Below are positions 36,870 through 45,870 of a DNA stretch of 64,000 bases, piece by piece. Origin of the DNA: Buttiauxella gaviniae (GTDB lineage: Bacteria; Pseudomonadota; Gammaproteobacteria; Enterobacterales; Enterobacteriaceae); NCBI RefSeq assembly GCF_040786275.1, contig NZ_JBFMVT010000002.1, forward strand, positions 4,154,001 through 4,218,000, given 5' to 3'. How positions within the stretch are numbered: the stretch's first letter is position 1; each line of letters opens with the position of its first letter. The position numbers and the translations under genes are program-made. The notes beneath the pieces are model-generated. The model was not told the origin of the DNA. It did no database searches and was given only the letters and a program-made list of their open reading frames with translations.

Positions 36870-36897
36870 CCTCTCCCTGATAAAACTCAGGGAGAGG
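36870..36897. terminator. Hairpin between convergent dbpA and gapC
   Basis: CCTCTCCCTGA (36870-36880) and TCAGGGAGAGG (36887-36897) form an 11-bp perfect stem with a 6-base loop. No long U-run follows. It sits between the two stop codons. Confidence 0.7.
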
Positions 36898-36904
36898 AAA
36901 GTCA

Positions 36905-37906
36905 CTACTCTTTCGCGACCGCGTCCAATACCCGCACCAGTTGCGTCACAAATCCATATTCGTTGTCATACCAGGCCACGGTTTTCACCAGTTGCAGATC
37001 CCCCACCTCCGTCACTTCTGTTTGCGTGGCGTCAAATACCGACCCGAAATGGGTGCCAACAATATCTGACGAGACAATCTCCTCATTGGTATAACCAAAT
37101 GATTCGTTGCCCTCGGTTGCCTTTTTCAGGGCCGCATTGATCTCATCCACCGTCACTTTTTTCTCAAGAATGGACACCAGTTCGGTGACCGAGCCGGTGA
37201 GCGTCGGTACGCGTTGCGCATGCCCTTTGAGTTTGCCTTGCAGCTCAGGGATAACCAGCCCAATCGCTTTTGCCGCACCCGTAGTATGCGGGATGATATT
37301 TTGCGCCGCGGCGCGAGAGGCGCGAAGATCTTTACCCCGAGGGCCATCGACCAGCGACTGCGTACCGGTATAAGCGTGGATGGTGGTCATTGTGCCGACT
37401 TTAATACCGAAATTATCGTGCAGCGCTTTTGCCATCGGTGCCAGACAGTTAGTGGTGCAGGACGCCACGGAGAGGATTTTATCTTCCGGCGTAATCGTGT
37501 TGCAGTTAACGTTAAAAACGATGGTTTTCATATCACCGGCAGGGGCGGAAATGAGCACTTTTTTTGCGCCTGCTTCGAGATGGGCGCTGGCTTTTTCTTC
37601 CGAGGTATAGAAACCGGTGCATTCAACGACGATTTCTACGCCATCGTTCCCCCACGGAATATTTTTCGCCTCTTTTTCGGCATAGACCGCAATTTTCTTG
37701 CCGTTCACCACCAGCGCATCGTCCGTGTGTTCAACCGTCCCGTCAAAGTTACGGTAGCTCGAATCGTGCTTTAACAGATATGCCAGGACTTCAGGCGATG
37801 TCAGATCGTTGATCGCGACAATCTCAACCTCGCTTTTGGTTTCAAGAACACGGCGTAGAACCAGGCGACCGATGCGTCCAAAACCATTAATACCGATTTT
37901 TTTCAT
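36905..37906 (-). CDS. gapC: GapC, glyceraldehyde-3-phosphate dehydrogenase
   Basis: A 333-residue full-length phosphorylating GAPDH. The NAD-binding motif is [14 protein letters not shown]; the catalytic cysteine lies in [12 protein letters not shown] near residue 150; the active-site His lies in [16 protein letters not shown]. It is closer to the E. coli GapC sequence than to GapA. In E. coli K-12 gapC is a pseudogene, while here the frame is uninterrupted. GGAG lies 8 bases before the ATG. Adjacent to divergent cybB, as in E. coli. Confidence 0.92.
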   Translation of the reverse strand: MKKIGINGFGRIGRLVLRRVLETKSEVEIVAINDLTSPEVLAYLLKHDSSYRNFDGTVEHTDDALVVNGKKIAVYAEKEAKNIPWGNDGVEIVVECTGFYTSEEKASAHLEAGAKKVLISAPAGDMKTIVFNVNCNTITPEDKILSVASCTTNCLAPMAKALHDNFGIKVGTMTTIHAYTGTQSLVDGPRGKDLRASRAAAQNIIPHTTGAAKAIGLVIPELQGKLKGHAQRVPTLTGSVTELVSILEKKVTVDEINAALKKATEGNESFGYTNEEIVSSDIVGTHFGSVFDATQTEVTEVGDLQLVKTVAWYDNEYGFVTQLVRVLDAVAKE

Positions 37907-38096
37907 GACCAGAACTCCACTTTTAACCGTTGTAAGATGCTTAAATCTTAATCAACTTTAGTGATAGTTTATAAATGGAGGGGTCGCAAACCGGCTTACT
38001 ACAGAGAAATGTTAGTTAATTTCAGTTGATGTTAATGATTTTCTAAGGATTTGCCGTTATCCTGGAAAAATCATTGGTACATAGCAGGAAACTCAA

Positions 38097-38627
38097 ATGC
38101 GCAGTAAATACACCTCGTTACAGATAACGCTTCACTGGCTGGTTTTTTTACTGGTCGTCGGGGCTTATTGCGCGATGGAACTCAAAGGTTTTGCACCGCG
38201 ATCGTATCGCCCAATATTTAACGCCACGCACGTTACATGCGGCATCAGCGTTTTCTTTTTGATGATTGCGCGATTGCTGGTGAGTATTAAATATCGCGCT
38301 CCGGCTATCACGCCAAAACCTCATCCGGCTTTCACCGGGTTATCGCACCTGGTGCATACCGTCATCTATCTCATGTTTATCGTGCTGCCGATTCTGGGAT
38401 TTATGACGGTCTATTTCAAAGGCAGCGACTGGTCGGTGCTGGGGATTCCGATGCCGCATGCGGTTGAGCCTGACGAAGATATGCAGTTCACCATAAAAAG
38501 CTACCATGAGCTTCTCGCGAACACGGGCTATTTCGTCATTGGTATCCATGCTTTTGCGGCGCTGTTCCACCACTACGTGTGGAAAGACAATACGTTGCTG
38601 CGCATGATGCCCGGTAAGAGAAAGTGA
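38097..38627 (+). CDS. cybB: Cytochrome b561
   Basis: A 176-residue dihaem membrane cytochrome, the same length as E. coli CybB. Four transmembrane helices are visible, with haem-ligand histidines in ITLHWLVF, NATHVTCG, LVHTVIYL and IGIHAFAALFHHYVW. E. coli CybB oxidises superoxide and reduces ubiquinone. AGGAAACTCAA precedes the ATG at 38097. It has its own terminator downstream. Confidence 0.93.
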   Translation: MRSKYTSLQITLHWLVFLLVVGAYCAMELKGFAPRSYRPIFNATHVTCGISVFFLMIARLLVSIKYRAPAITPKPHPAFTGLSHLVHTVIYLMFIVLPILGFMTVYFKGSDWSVLGIPMPHAVEPDEDMQFTIKSYHELLANTGYFVIGIHAFAALFHHYVWKDNTLLRMMPGKRK

Positions 38628-38646
38628 AAAGAGAGATTGGAAATAG

Positions 38647-38675
38647 GGGGCTAACAGTGTTAGCCCCTTTTTTTA
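38647..38675. terminator. Terminator between cybB and the LysE-family gene
   Basis: GGGGCTAAC (38647-38655), AGT loop and GTTAGCCCC (38659-38667) then seven Ts. A strong intrinsic terminator for cybB. Its U-tract runs into the stop codon of the convergent exporter gene. Confidence 0.88.
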
Positions 38676-39293
38676 TCGGCTACTCATCGCCAGTTTTGCA
38701 GCAAACAGTAAGAAAACCCCGCCCGTAGCCCGGTCCATCCATTTAACGATAGAAGGCGTTTTTAAAATCTCAGAAGCGTAACGGGTTGCAAGGATTAACG
38801 TTAATGACCAAAGAGTGCCAATAAGCACGTGTATCGCCACGAGCAAGAATGTCCAGATGACGGGCGAATGCCCTGCAGGTATAAATTGTGGCAGGAAGGA
38901 GACGTAAAATACGCCCATCTTTGGATTTAACACATTGCCCAGCATTCCTCGTAAAAACCAATTGCTCGTGGGGGCAGTATCGGCCTGAGTGGCATCGAAT
39001 TTAGAGCGTGGGCGGAGAATTAGCTGCATACCCAGCCAGAATAAATACGCAGCGCCGCACCATTTGAGTACGTTGTAGGCAAGCTCAGAGGCGGCGAGTA
39101 ATGCCCCCAAACCGAAGGCGACAAGTGCGCCCCAGATGAAACAGCCAACATCGATTCCGATCGCTGCCTGGAAAGCCTTTTTCCCACTTTCAACCGTAGC
39201 CGTTCGCAGGATAAGCGCGGTATCAAGCCCCGGAGTCAAGGTTAACAGTAGGGCAGCAAAGGAATAAGCAAGAAGTGAATCCGCAACAGACAT
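38673..39293 (-). CDS. LysE/RhtB-family amino acid exporter
   Basis: A 206-residue protein with about six hydrophobic helices and the family signature TPGLDTALILRTA near residues 20-32, with CGAAYLFWLG further on. Members export amino acids such as lysine, arginine, homoserine or threonine. The substrate cannot be told from sequence. The promoter region is upstream of 39293; the neighbours give no further hint. Confidence 0.85.
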   Translation of the reverse strand: MSVADSLLAYSFAALLLTLTPGLDTALILRTATVESGKKAFQAAIGIDVGCFIWGALVAFGLGALLAASELAYNVLKWCGAAYLFWLGMQLILRPRSKFDATQADTAPTSNWFLRGMLGNVLNPKMGVFYVSFLPQFIPAGHSPVIWTFLLVAIHVLIGTLWSLTLILATRYASEILKTPSIVKWMDRATGGVFLLFAAKLAMSSR

Positions 39294-39438
39294 TTTCTCT
39301 CTCCGAAAGAGCGGATGCTACTGAAGATTTTGTTTTAACACAAATGAAACATTGGTGGACATGAAGCGGTTGCTTTAGAACAAGACTTGCTTCAAAAAAG
39401 CAACCGCCTGAATTATCACGAAAGCCCAACTTAGCCGG

Positions 39439-39558
39439 CTATTCGTACGGGCATTCCTGATACTCGTCGTCCTCATCACCTGCAAACCATACGCACCATA
39501 GTCGCCCAATAAGTCCCACCACTAAAATGGCACCCAAACCCCACCAGAGATATTGCAT
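39439..39558 (-). CDS. Small membrane protein with acidic tail (39 aa)
   Basis: A 39-residue frame reading MQYLWWGLGAILVVGLIGR at its N-terminus (one transmembrane helix), then LWCVWFAGDEDDEYQECPYE. TAAGG lies 8 bases before the ATG at 39558. Features typical of genuine small membrane proteins are present: aromatic belt, single hydrophobic helix, then a strongly charged tail with two cysteines. It lies between the exporter gene and the glycosyltransferase on the same strand. I do not recognise a family. Confidence 0.6.
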   Translation of the reverse strand: MQYLWWGLGAILVVGLIGRLWCVWFAGDEDDEYQECPYE

Positions 39559-39576
39559 TCGTTCGCCTTAAAATTT

Positions 39577-40332
39577 TTATATTTGCTTAGATGGAGTGCC
39601 AACACCCGATTTATTCAGGATTACATTCTTAATTCTTTTCAATTGATAAAAAGAAGTTTCTCTTTTTAATTGATTTATTACGCGGCCTCTGTCTCTCGCT
39701 AGTGAATGACGCTCTGAACCAATTGTCGATTTTTCAACATCCATACAAGAGTTTTTAACTACAGGCGTATTAGTGCACCATACCCTAATACCCGTAATGT
39801 CTCTAAAAATAGCCCAGCGGTCAGACTCAAATTTGATTGGCAGATTGGCATCTATTAATAATTTTACAGCGGGTAAGTTTATTATATAGCCATAAGTCCC
39901 ACTTCCATTAACCGTCCTGAAGTAATCATGTCCCGAACCATCACTTTTCTTAATGTGTTTGTTATACGAACAGGTAGCGGTAAGAATAAAAACTTCTGGC
40001 TTGGTTTTACTGATAGTCCCATTTATGCCAGTCAGATAATCATGTATAGACGCATCAAAAAGAGCATCATCTTCAAGCACTAACGCATGGGGAGTATCTT
40101 CGGCTACCATTTTAGAGTAAATATTGAGATGGCTTAATGCGCAACCAATCTCACCTCTGGTTAATTTACTATTGTGAAAATCATGGGTAACTATTGTTGC
40201 AACCTCTAAAGGTAATTTTCTGCCATCGACGGCATTAATAAATTCGTAAGATAAAGAGTGTTCTTCACACAACAAAGCCATCTCTTTTCTACGGTCAATA
40301 TCAGATTCAAGGCTAACTATAAAAGTACGCAT
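39577..40332 (-). CDS. Glycosyltransferase family 25 (LPS-type)
   Basis: A 251-residue GT25 protein. The N-terminal MRTFIVSLESDIDRRKEM is the classic start of the family; the catalytic acidic motif LVLEDDALFD follows near residue 85; KLTRGEIGCALSHLNIYSKM is conserved. GT25 enzymes add galactose or related sugars to lipopolysaccharide or capsule. The ATG at 40332 is chosen by family alignment, although its ribosome-binding site is poor. An upstream ATG at 40404 would begin inside a palindrome. The gene is AT-rich, unlike its neighbours, and stands alone, so it was probably acquired horizontally. Confidence 0.78.
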   Translation of the reverse strand: MRTFIVSLESDIDRRKEMALLCEEHSLSYEFINAVDGRKLPLEVATIVTHDFHNSKLTRGEIGCALSHLNIYSKMVAEDTPHALVLEDDALFDASIHDYLTGINGTISKTKPEVFILTATCSYNKHIKKSDGSGHDYFRTVNGSGTYGYIINLPAVKLLIDANLPIKFESDRWAIFRDITGIRVWCTNTPVVKNSCMDVEKSTIGSERHSLARDRGRVINQLKRETSFYQLKRIKNVILNKSGVGTPSKQI

Positions 40333-40378
40333 ATAATCAGAAGATATCCATTTATTACACCCGACAGGTGATATCAGA

Positions 40379-40412
40379 CATAATAAATGTCCATTTTTGT
40401 ACATTTATTATG
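40379..40412. repeat. Perfect 12-bp inverted repeat upstream of the GT25 gene
   Basis: CATAATAAATGT (40379-40390), a 10-base spacer CCATTTTTGT, and ACATTTATTATG (40401-40412). This could be an operator or an mRNA leader hairpin, 47 bases upstream of the chosen GT25 start. Confidence 0.75.
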
Positions 40413-41000
40413 TTTTGCCATAAACATTAGCTGGCGAGATTCGAGCGGAGTTTTTCGCCAGAAATAAAAAACTGAATTGTGTTGATATAATTTTTTACCG
40501 AATAACGAATTTTTGCATTAAAAGAATGAGTGCTTATTGATTACAATCAAACTATTCATCTCGTGAATGATCTTCGTTGGCATAGATAGGAAATATTATC
40601 TAATCGGGCGATCAATATACGAAAATACCATATTACCATTAAGGTTTTTCCGAACTAACCTGAAAAAATCCATTGTCTGATCATAATGACTTATTGTTGC
40701 ATGTACTTTGTGCACGAGTGAAACAACTTTATTTCTAATTAATTGATTTTAATGTTTTTTATGTTTGTGGCGGAGGGCTGGAATCATCGTCGCCCTTTGG
40801 AACTTTCAAAAGAATTTTTATAAACCTCTTAGTTATTTGAATAAAAAAACAGCAAATAATTTACGCTTCCCTGAACGTTCTCTATCGGAGATTTCGGGGG
40901 GCATGAATGTCTATATGCTATGCATGTCTTTTGATGATGATTCATGATCTATTGATAAATTTTAAAAATATAAAATCCCCCTCCATTTTAAAATTCGTGT
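40405..41000. other. AT-rich intergenic region between the GT25 gene and frmR
   Basis: About 600 bases of AT-rich sequence. It holds an FNR box and a CTGGCGA/TCGCCAG hairpin near 40431-40461. A possible 60-codon frame at 40765-40947 has neither a ribosome-binding site nor family resemblance. It looks like acquired or decayed DNA. Confidence 0.5.
40537..40550. promoter_or_regulatory. Perfect consensus FNR box
   Basis: TTGAT-TACA-ATCAA matches the FNR consensus at all ten specified positions. It lies about 205 bases upstream of the GT25 start (minus strand) and about 480 upstream of frmR. The regulated transcript is unclear; the minus strand has a TAATGC -10-like hexamer downstream. Confidence 0.55.
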
Positions 41001-41003
41001 ACC

Positions 41004-41020
41004 ATACCCCCCCATAGTAT
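41004..41020. promoter_or_regulatory. FrmR operator
   Basis: ATACCCCCCCATAGTAT has the ATAC/GTAT ends with a central C-run seen in FrmR/RcnR-type operators. It lies directly before the AAGGAGG ribosome-binding site of frmR, the place expected for autoregulation. Formaldehyde relieves FrmR repression. Confidence 0.75.
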
Positions 41021-41032
41021 AAGGAGGCCGCT

Positions 41033-41308
41033 ATGCCACATTCCCCTGAAGACAAAAAACGCATTCTGACACGCGTCCGAAGGATCCGCGGTCAAACGGA
41101 GGCCATCGAGCGCGCACTGGAAAACGGCGATCCCTGCATCGCCATCCTGCAGCAAATCGCGGCGGTGCGCGGCGCGGCCAATGGCTTGATGGCCGAAATG
41201 ATGGAAATCCACCTGAAAGACGAACTGGTCGCGGGGGAAACATCCGAAAATCAGCGTGCGGTACGCATGGCTGAAGTCGGGCATTTAATCCGCTCTTATC
41301 TAAAATAA
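41033..41308 (+). CDS. frmR: FrmR, formaldehyde-sensing repressor
   Basis: A 91-residue CsoR/RcnR-family all-helical repressor. The formaldehyde-reactive residues are the N-terminal Pro2 and Cys35 (DPCIAILQQ), with His60 in MMEIHLKDEL. Adducts formed between Pro2 and Cys35 release DNA. AAGGAGG precedes the ATG. It is 31 bases upstream of frmA. Confidence 0.95.
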   Translation: MPHSPEDKKRILTRVRRIRGQTEAIERALENGDPCIAILQQIAAVRGAANGLMAEMMEIHLKDELVAGETSENQRAVRMAEVGHLIRSYLK

Positions 41309-41324
41309 AATCAATCTCACCTGA

Positions 41325-42458
<1,134 letters not shown>

Positions 42459-42470
42459 CCGCTAAAATAA

Positions 42471-42507
42471 CCCTTACTGATTCTTCTCTTGAGGCAATCA
42501 GTAAGGG
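42471..42507 (+). terminator. Hairpin downstream of frmA
   Basis: CCCTTACTGATT (42471-42482) and AATCAGTAAGGG (42496-42507) form a perfect 12-bp stem with a 13-base loop. The tail is CCTCTCTGTCT, not a pure U-run. It probably ends the frmRA transcript. Confidence 0.7.
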
Positions 42508-42534
42508 CCTCTCTGTCTACAAATTTCTAACAAA

Positions 42535-42780
42535 CTAAAGCTGGTAAGTCCCCGGACGCCTTTCTTTTACATAGTAGTGATGTTCGCGGAAATCAGCGGC
42601 GGAATCTTCGGCTGACTGGCGCAGTTCATCGCTATCCGCCTGATGGCGCAGCAGCATGTCAGCGCTTTTGACAATCAAATAGTCATGACCATGGGTCTGC
42701 GCGGTTGTTTGACCGGAAAACAAAGCCGCTCCAATCAGCAACAAAATTACACCCAGTTTTGACCTCAATTGTTTAACCAT
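42535..42780 (-). CDS. yncJ: YncJ-like small exported protein (DUF2554)
   Basis: An 81-residue secreted protein. The N-terminal signal sequence (KLGVILLLIGAALFSGQTTAQ) is followed by the conserved block LRHQADSDELRQSAEDSAADFREHHYY, similar to E. coli YncJ. In E. coli yncJ is next to ydcR, which here lies about 10 kb away. GAGG 9 bases upstream supports the ATG at 42780. ATGs at 42786 and 42810 are alternatives. Its function is unknown; E. coli yncJ has been reported as envelope-stress responsive. Confidence 0.8.
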   Translation of the reverse strand: MVKQLRSKLGVILLLIGAALFSGQTTAQTHGHDYLIVKSADMLLRHQADSDELRQSAEDSAADFREHHYYVKERRPGTYQL

Positions 42781-42988
42781 AGCCATCAACCTCATTAACG
42801 TGACGGGCACACTTTATAGATAATTCCTCATGGTTACTATTCAACTTTCAGAAAAAAAGCAAAAGAATTGTCAGCAATGTAAAAGAGGGAATCGTTAAGG
42901 TTTGGTTGACGATTGGTTAATAATTGATATGCGATGCTGCCGCGTTTTGTGGTGTAAATAACCACGGCAGCACGGCAAAAAAGAAGGA

Positions 42989-43318
42989 TTAATGCGCGAC
43001 TGATTTTGAGAAAAGATTAATAACGAGCACGCCCAGAATGATTAACGCCATCCCCGCGATCGCTGGCCAGTCGAGTTTTTGCCCCAGAAATATCCAGCCT
43101 ACTGCGCCAATCAGCACAATCCCTGCGCCAGACCAAATGGCATAAATGATCCCGGTCGGGATGGTGCGCATGGTTATCGATAAACAGTAAAACGCCACGC
43201 CATAAAACAAAATAGTGGTGACGCTTGGCCATAACCGACTGAAGCCTTCAGAAAGTTTGAGTGATGTTGTGGCAATCACTTCGGCAACAATCGCCACAAT
43301 TAACCAGATATACGTCAT
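42989..43318 (-). CDS. emrE: EmrE-type SMR multidrug transporter
   Basis: A 109-residue small multidrug resistance protein with four transmembrane helices. The essential membrane glutamate is Glu13 (VAEVIATTSLKLSEGF), and the helix-3 motif PTGIIYAIWSGAGIVLIG is present. It exports cationic quaternary compounds in exchange for protons as an antiparallel dimer. It is close to E. coli EmrE. Promoter elements lie between 43319 and about 43440. Confidence 0.9.
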   Translation of the reverse strand: MTYIWLIVAIVAEVIATTSLKLSEGFSRLWPSVTTILFYGVAFYCLSITMRTIPTGIIYAIWSGAGIVLIGAVGWIFLGQKLDWPAIAGMALIILGVLVINLFSKSVAH

Positions 43319-43644
43319 GTCATTTTCTCCCCTCGCTGTTCAGGCCGCCAATGTAAAGATCAAAGCCATTTCTGGCAAGAAATGTGAACGAATGCCACAA
43401 AAAATTCACGAATTTGTGTTGATTTTTTAATTCGAAAATACATGAAAAAGCAGTTTAAAACACTGCTTTTATTGCTTATGTCGCGATTTAAATGAGTTGT
43501 TTGCGGTCACTAAATGGTTTTATGTACTTTCAGGATTCATCTTGTTGTTTTATGATACCCGTAACATGTGGGGCCTGGTTTTTTTATTAGTCAGACCTCC
43601 TGTGGATGACTGAATTAGGATTCACATGTTCTCTGGAGTTAAAA
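43319..43644. other. Intergenic region between emrE and nfrB
   Basis: 326 bases between divergent genes. A second weak hairpin (CACAAA...TTTGTG followed by TTGATTTTTT) lies near 43397-43430, just before the orphan terminator. The nfrB promoter should lie between 43471 and 43640. No coding sequence is supported. Confidence 0.4.
43446..43470. terminator. Orphan terminator-like hairpin upstream of nfrB
   Basis: AAAAGCAGT (43446-43454), a 7-base loop and ACTGCTTTT (43462-43470) followed by ATTGC. It has A/T tracts on both sides, so it could end transcripts in either direction. There is no annotated gene to terminate on the plus strand, since emrE is divergent. Confidence 0.55.
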
Positions 43645-45870
43645 ATGGACTTGTTTGTTGATTACTTTTCAACCTGGCTCTATGGATTGAAAGTGATTGC
43701 CATTGCGCTGGCAATATTGATGTTAATTAGCGGAATTGATGACTTATTTATTGATATTGCCTACTGGACTCGTCGCCTCTGGCGCTCGGTGACGGTCTAC
43801 CGCACTCACGATTATCTCGACTATAAAGCCCTTTACGAGCCGCAAGAAAAGGCGTTGGCGATAATGGTCCCCGCCTGGAATGAAACGGGTGTTATTGGTA
43901 ACATGGCGCGTCTTGCGGCCAGCTCTCTGGATTACGAAAACTACCATATCTTCGTTGGCACCTATCCCAACGATCCGGACACTCAACGCGATGTTGACGA
44001 AGTCTGCGCGCGCTTTCCAAATGTTCACAAAGTCGTCTGTGCACGCCCCGGTCCCACCAGCAAAGCGGATTGCCTGAACAATATTCTCGACGCCATTTTG
44101 CAGTTTGAGCATAGCGCCCGTTTTAACTTCTCAGGCTTCATTCTTCACGATGCGGAAGACGTTATTTCTCCCCTCGAATTACGTCTTTTCAACTATTTGG
44201 TTGACCGTAAAGACTTAATTCAGATCCCGGTTTATCCGTTTGAGCGCTCATGGACCCACTTCACAAGCCTCAGTTATCTGGACGAGTTTTCCGAACTGCA
44301 TGGTAAAGATGTGCCGGTGCGTGAAGCGTTGGCGGGGCAGGTTCCCAGCGCTGGCGTGGGCACCTGTTTTAGCCGTCGAGCGGTACTGGCGCTGTTAGCC
44401 GATGGCGACGGTATTGCGTTTGACGTGCAAAGCCTGACGGAAGACTACGATATTGGCTTCCGCCTGCGTCAAAAAGGGATGGAAGAGATCTTCTGCCGCT
44501 TCCCGGTGGTTGACGAAAACGAAACTGTGTCCAGACCTTTTGGTCAACGAGCGCGTACCGCCAATGTTATCTGCGTGCGTGAATATTTCCCCGACACCTT
44601 TGCTACCGCTGTCCGGCAAAAATCCCGCTGGATCATCGGCATTGTCTTCCAGGGATTCAAAACGCATCGCTGGAGCCCAAGCCCGATTCTGAACTACTTC
44701 CTGTGGCGCGACCGCAAAGGGGCGATTGCTAATTTCCTGAGTTTTGCCGCCATGCTGGTGATGCTGCAACTGGTTGCCATCATGATCTATCAGCACACCG
44801 TGGAGGGTGCCTGGCAATTCCTGTCGATTTTTGTTGGCGAATCCTGGTTGAAAATACTGCTGGGGATTAACTTCCTGCTGATGGCCAACCGCATCATTCA
44901 ACGCATGATTTTCGTCACCGGCTACTATGGCCTCTTGCAGGGGCTGCTGGTTATCCCGCGTCTGTTCTGGGGCAACCTGATTAACTTTGTGGCGAACTGG
45001 CGTGCGATTAAACAGGTTATCCAGCACGGCGACCCGCGCCGCGTGGCGTGGGACAAAACCACGCACGATTTCCCCACCGTTAGCGATCGGCGTTCTACCC
45101 AGCCGCTAGGCTATATCCTGGTCGATTCAGGCGTAATGACTCAGGCACAACTTGAGGATGCGCTGCAAAACCGTATTCCCGGCCTGAAACTGGGTGGCAG
45201 CCTGGTGCAGCTTGGCTATATCACCGCGCATCAGCTTGCTGTTGCGCTGGCAAAACAGGCTGAAGTGCCGATGGAAACGTTCGACCCGCTGGCGCTGAAC
45301 CCTGAACTGTTAAAAAGTATTCCCCTAAAAGTCGCGCAACATCATGCGGTGCTGCCGCTGCGCCTTGAAGGCGAAACATTGGTTCTGGCCTGCGAAAACA
45401 CAATCGATCCCGTTTCGCTCGCCGCTCTTGGCCGCAAAATTGGCCGTAACATTCGCTATGTGATTGTGCCCCGAGGCCTTGTCGTCATTGGCCTGCGCTA
45501 CTGGTATGGCAATGAACAGACGACCCAGGAAAAACATCTCTTAGACTGCGCGGTGAAAGAAAATCTACTCACCCAGGCAAAAGCCGATGAGATTTGGGAA
45601 AAATATGTCTCCGGCCAACTTCTGTTTGCGGAAGTGCTAACCAACGAATCGCACTTAAACGAAGCCGTATTGCGCGCTGTGTTGTTGCGCTATGAACGTA
45701 GCGATTTGATGTTTGGTGAGTTTCTGGTGCAGGAGGGCGTGGTGAGCCAACATGTCGTTAACCACGCCCTGGAACAGCAGAAAAAACTGCAACCGTCGTT
45801 AAGCGGCCTGTTACAGAAAGCCGGTATCAGCCGTCTGCAACAGTCACGTCTGGCTGGGGAAGTGTTATGA
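43645..45870 (+). CDS. nfrB: NfrB, c-di-GMP-responsive inner-membrane glycosyltransferase
   Basis: A 741-residue protein. One N-terminal membrane segment is followed by a GT2-type catalytic domain with HDAEDVISPLE (DxD-like) and QKSRWIIGIVFQG (QxxRW motif), then several membrane helices at about 365-470. From about residue 500 there are two MshEN-like modules (LGYILVDSGVMTQAQLEDAL and similar), which bind c-di-GMP. With NfrA it makes and exports the NGR exopolysaccharide, the phage N4 receptor. GGAG lies 6 bases before the ATG at 43645. It is coupled to nfrA by ATGA. Confidence 0.93.
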   Translation: MDLFVDYFSTWLYGLKVIAIALAILMLISGIDDLFIDIAYWTRRLWRSVTVYRTHDYLDYKALYEPQEKALAIMVPAWNETGVIGNMARLAASSLDYENYHIFVGTYPNDPDTQRDVDEVCARFPNVHKVVCARPGPTSKADCLNNILDAILQFEHSARFNFSGFILHDAEDVISPLELRLFNYLVDRKDLIQIPVYPFERSWTHFTSLSYLDEFSELHGKDVPVREALAGQVPSAGVGTCFSRRAVLALLADGDGIAFDVQSLTEDYDIGFRLRQKGMEEIFCRFPVVDENETVSRPFGQRARTANVICVREYFPDTFATAVRQKSRWIIGIVFQGFKTHRWSPSPILNYFLWRDRKGAIANFLSFAAMLVMLQLVAIMIYQHTVEGAWQFLSIFVGESWLKILLGINFLLMANRIIQRMIFVTGYYGLLQGLLVIPRLFWGNLINFVANWRAIKQVIQHGDPRRVAWDKTTHDFPTVSDRRSTQPLGYILVDSGVMTQAQLEDALQNRIPGLKLGGSLVQLGYITAHQLAVALAKQAEVPMETFDPLALNPELLKSIPLKVAQHHAVLPLRLEGETLVLACENTIDPVSLAALGRKIGRNIRYVIVPRGLVVIGLRYWYGNEQTTQEKHLLDCAVKENLLTQAKADEIWEKYVSGQLLFAEVLTNESHLNEAVLRAVLLRYERSDLMFGEFLVQEGVVSQHVVNHALEQQKKLQPSLSGLLQKAGISRLQQSRLAGEVL

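Noticed and set aside
40765-40947. 60-codon plus-strand frame in the AT-rich gap
   Set aside because: No ribosome-binding site, no recognisable motif, and composition of a chance frame.
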